A DNA stretch of 33,438 nucleotides. Origin: Leptospirales bacterium (GTDB taxonomy: Bacteria > Spirochaetota > Leptospiria > Leptospirales > Leptonemataceae). Within the stretch, counting starts at the first letter, position 1. Every line of letters starts with the position of its first letter. The notes below the pieces were generated by a model that saw only the letters and a list, made by a program, of their open reading frames with translations, did no database searches and was not told where the DNA came from. The position numbers were made by a program, and so were the translations under genes. The stretch spans positions 1 through 33,438 of the forward strand of contig JAIBBM010000044.1 of assembly GCA_019694685.1 (NCBI GenBank), written 5' to 3'. Positions 32,601 through 33,438 of the stretch are shown here, one piece after another.

Positions 32601-33438
32601 GAAATCACAGAACTCGCGAATTCAGGAAACACACAGTTTGATTCGAAGCTGGCCAGTGCACTTGCGAACTATGATGCAGAACTTTCTGACCACGCGAAGA
32701 ATCTGAGAGTACTCGCGAATGTGAAGGTGTATCAGGAATACCTCGCACTCAGGAACAACATCCGCCAGCAAATCATGGACCAGAATGACGCAATTGATTT
32801 GCAAACACAGTCTGCAGCAGCGGCAGCAGGGTTTGCAAGATCCGGCGCAAGCTACATCAAGAGAAGCGCAGGCGGATCCGTGGCGCGCATTGATGCGTAT
32901 GTGAAGATGGATGCAGATAAAGCGATTCGCAATGCTTTTGGAGCGACCGGTTATGAGGAGATGTCTGACCAGAGTGTTACCAGTCTTCTCAAGAATGCAA
33001 ATGAAACGGAAGTGGAGGCGTTCTTCTATACGCAGAAACTCAGACTGCAAGCGGCATCCGAACAGATTTTTGGAAATGGATCACAGGAAGCACGAAGAGG
33101 ATCTAGAGATGCGAAGATCATTGGTTCACTGGGCAGATGGATTGGAGCTGCACCGGATTCTGCAACAGGTGGTCTTGCAACCAGAGCCGCAGGTGATTCT
33201 TACGCGGACGACGCAAAGACGCGTAACATATTCACTCAGTACGTGGCTACAGGCGGGTTTGGAGAATTAGGGGAGTATGGATCGCGGCCATCCGGGATTG
33301 CGTTCGGGTTTTATGTTCAACTACAGTATCTGGGAGAACAACTCAATCAACAAGACGCAACCTCGATAGAAGAAAAGGTAAAGAAACAGGCGAATGCAAG
33401 CGCCACCAGGGATATCCGCAATATCACGATGGGAGCCA
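26637..33438 (+). CDS. Giant protein, downstream part, continuing past the right edge
   Basis: From the first ATG after the TAG this part is 2267 residues and still open at the window end; the frame is open from 26595. It has the same Ala/Ser/Glu/Gln-rich helical composition as the upstream part. There is no signal peptide (it begins MHDLVGGFDPSISAV), and the ATG has only weak ribosome-binding context (GGAT 12 nt upstream; the strong GGAGGG is 30 nt away). Both points argue that it is a continuation of the upstream product. Counting from 21387, a Gly/Ala-rich hydrophobic pair of segments lies at about residues 3261-3290 (MMAAGAALLVLGAPLIARG, then AAMVAAGGAMV). A second Trp-periodic repeat lies at 3586-3644, and the last visible part turns Gly/Tyr-rich (GGFGELGEYGSRPSG). 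The end could be a toxin, anchor or adhesive domain; it is not visible here. Confidence 0.7.
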   Translation, partial: MHDLVGGFDPSISAVTAMAPAGIRAALWSYVKGLPSEQAVYAGEIVSVLSRGALDGDALKSAVLARLNASQMNLSETLARSGAVEKRAESALDLRVEKSVTDLMERYAQRGTTASAISTFVSTIADATVQTDAARSVDAKLKSDFATAELTSIRNRLYQIMASASSTTDMKSQMQAYLATIANPDAADVQARTAEVQELEMLDAIAASDSRSTYRASDYPEEMREFVLVRQFNKAREMYANYLKLRASSNPSESSAGLDLSGLMDDFARSILMEDASSYVSSHSVSAFASGGDGKRTISDYIAGYLASANTDESHAGAGIDDLREKIAQDEYLRLKAQNVSTLDESRELGDFQTYIWMAKIQSYYQAHSVTLTGATAAEKRANLRAQFDLFLSDPAGIINGKTAGQRLLLAADRDSLFGLSYAMLESSVPLSAYLPGDLQNRVTAGKVNQAYDKTASDFLPADLKAISGYSNLDYRTMALALAQPALIALVLTESSDSLGQEDLSRVLASSDLDAVLARAGYANLPASAHDAVIKVLTARNLFAKGGSSTTDAAVRDSLRRDRIVNSILATSAMKEDQAKFQAANQKEIPAVLEKVQNLVTGSSSALRTAVHNAPGSVTATLAGLMGGQEDSFFAAQSSSVQAEMRSLATALSSQLSAAEKSSLTGNVEGYRSFLDLQSASQMHASGIVQSFESYAEGAVLSGASAADRDAFSKNRSAVLTSLLASMFTKAGLTTSLSATVPPSLVSAIDRAAAQIPQSFLSTLIDERPLLERYMALVLESDSDRNEISNLLAHPELISPEYRLSIGFEAGKDQAILQSDANGMLTQLSVALSLHSKIASDAVSKAEADTDLGKRLASFASARGTSYTNTRFSSHRTFIGAELTYQQAAYDQYVKDQAAQGQPVASFDVFSGGAALAPDSLGKAGQVSALLSSGDYENLTSDSSASTRTIQLGQTTADPTDDATIEVAGVRTVATVAERQALGLSGDALYQELYYENLANNYIEAISRLNRSLVTVFRAADLADGRQADPNAILAQIQGAYDADAAGAVSIDGIVAIKQQATAAMADNGSTQLSAKGSQIRAVEEQTEKAQFEYAEAGRRSEALKQSLAVYLEAAAKPARDAFDAAQKKFDDLTVVERSLRDQYGVQNREYVNRLDQMADAFKKFLAANEEAELRRGVAEYAKTPYLYQSSTANNEGDATLLEKHKADAKEAYELAQRALDDVQSRMKDAAFAVQTQDRLELFASIAGKLQAGTTFAPLSADDSARLSELRDRQLNKHETLSAAEKTELDGLTERDLAERYADVFTARSEHILHTMRVVRLHKAQEIIKGEIEKRRAIAESQRQNFERVLAGAFPVNDSGKEARNAVYQRLAGIVEASGAFSTPALYNEYKSYFWSGQSWMQSFGGTYANASVQNLFPVKTPTVTISQQLEAAAGILGAAAMPVEDQKAMAQYVAANGQLLDFAGFSGVYYAFLQALGVYDTANLTDKITKSIYIPAQYTGYAMTYAGSQMMAAGAALLVLGAPLIARGAAMVAAGGAMVRTSTQMLVKSQMQLNFAQITALSMQKLALDSAGDTNIRKTMKAQEEYEKAEASLDYFTKIGDVETLKHRLIAFGSLRKDDDSTKALYTLTEEDLKYLVENGTSVDSTGASVTLTAQESSDALDGRNLQNDSEFRDSFGRRYSLTKPEITSPPGALSGGLYRAQDGTQYVRVRRVNDAGAEYFAYAKLESGTGTQKTYDAGRVLDALTTQGDQLRAERKAAYIAAEDAAGSQSGDDTFALRERDATYDMLFQAATGDAAGGREYSGYRITYADVAENADLVYRDQLNQRLNIQLQDWDIRAQQLNDQKADWEDRVSTIISRGKDSWNLAENRFAAEQRKWEADQKRSEEEGKKHWDEKTKEILAKKLAFEEEMAVKKAQADANTNLSSIIDTLNAEIAQFSQNTGIKKDSINKAEVLARIVDEIKSSVPTGANKLAELNSEVSKFNTRLEITELANSGNTQFDSKLASALANYDAELSDHAKNLRVLANVKVYQEYLALRNNIRQQIMDQNDAIDLQTQSAAAAAGFARSGASYIKRSAGGSVARIDAYVKMDADKAIRNAFGATGYEEMSDQSVTSLLKNANETEVEAFFYTQKLRLQAASEQIFGNGSQEARRGSRDAKIIGSLGRWIGAAPDSATGGLATRAAGDSYADDAKTRNIFTQYVATGGFGELGEYGSRPSGIAFGFYVQLQYLGEQLNQQDATSIEEKVKKQANASATRDIRNITMGA
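32142..32318 (+). repeat. 29-residue Trp/Gly helical repeat, module 2 (residues 3586-3644)
   Basis: Trp residues at 3586, 3600, 3615, 3629 and 3644 (counted from 21387) give spacings of 14, 15, 14 and 15. Both 15-residue intervals have Gly four before the closing Trp (RGKDSW, EGKKHW), and both 14-residue intervals have Leu or Phe at the midpoint. This is the same unit as module 1. Confidence 0.8.

Noticed and set aside
1..33438. RNA genes, CRISPR arrays, insertion sequences and attachment sites
   Set aside because: No tRNA-like or rRNA-like sequence, no regularly spaced direct repeats and no transposase or integrase pieces were seen; the window is almost fully covered by protein genes.

Overview
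The window suggests a spirochaete of the order Leptospirales (Leptospira / Leptonema / Turneriella side), probably an environmental lineage. The reasons are the Leptospira-type repertoire: a 7TM-DISM sensor fragment, spirochaete-style lipoboxes (LSC, PSC, FTC, LSAC), paired Ig-like lipoproteins, and a giant coiled-coil surface protein resembling the Leptospira 'Lepto_longest' (TIGR04388) family. This placement rests on recognising families by eye, not on a search.

Layout. (1) 1-1020, minus: a partial 7TM-DISM sensor gene that runs off the left edge. (2) 1000-3599, plus: an SMP-30/strictosidine-synthase-like beta-propeller lacking its N-terminal part, coupled to a secreted protein with a carboxypeptidase-regulatory-like domain, a CxxCH haem motif and a Vgb-like propeller. 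The sensor gene and the propeller gene appear to have lost their 5' ends at the same point near 1000-1022. (3) 3643-17901, minus: a nine-gene operon with junctions of 4-nt overlap to 2-nt gap. In order of transcription it encodes a TPR lipoprotein, a TolC-like protein, a membrane fusion protein, two SbsA-type Ig-like lipoproteins, two different RND permeases, a membrane-anchored SurA-N-like protein and a Yip1-like membrane protein. (4) 17902-18180: a divergent control region with a candidate leader-peptide attenuator facing right. (5) 18181-33438, plus: a second tightly overlapping operon encoding a secreted SurA-N-like protein, an unknown periplasmic protein, an FGE-fold lipoprotein, a small lipoprotein, a bitopic membrane protein, an unknown secreted protein and a giant protein that continues past the right edge.

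How the genes may work together. The left operon has every part of a tripartite RND pump plus accessory lipoproteins. The right operon builds an envelope or surface structure around a protein of more than 4000 residues. The operons are divergent, share one control region, and each carries a member of the same SurA-N-like family without a PPIase domain. I infer one envelope system with an export or assembly arm and a giant structural arm. That link is inference only.

The most striking single feature is the giant gene. An in-frame TAG at 26592-26594 splits one open frame from 21387 to the window end. A hairpin with a Shine-Dalgarno-like loop overlaps and follows the TAG, and the downstream half has no signal peptide. 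A 29-residue Trp/Gly helical repeat occurs near both ends of the reading frame, about 3270 residues apart. I saw no RNA genes, CRISPR arrays, insertion sequences or attachment sites.
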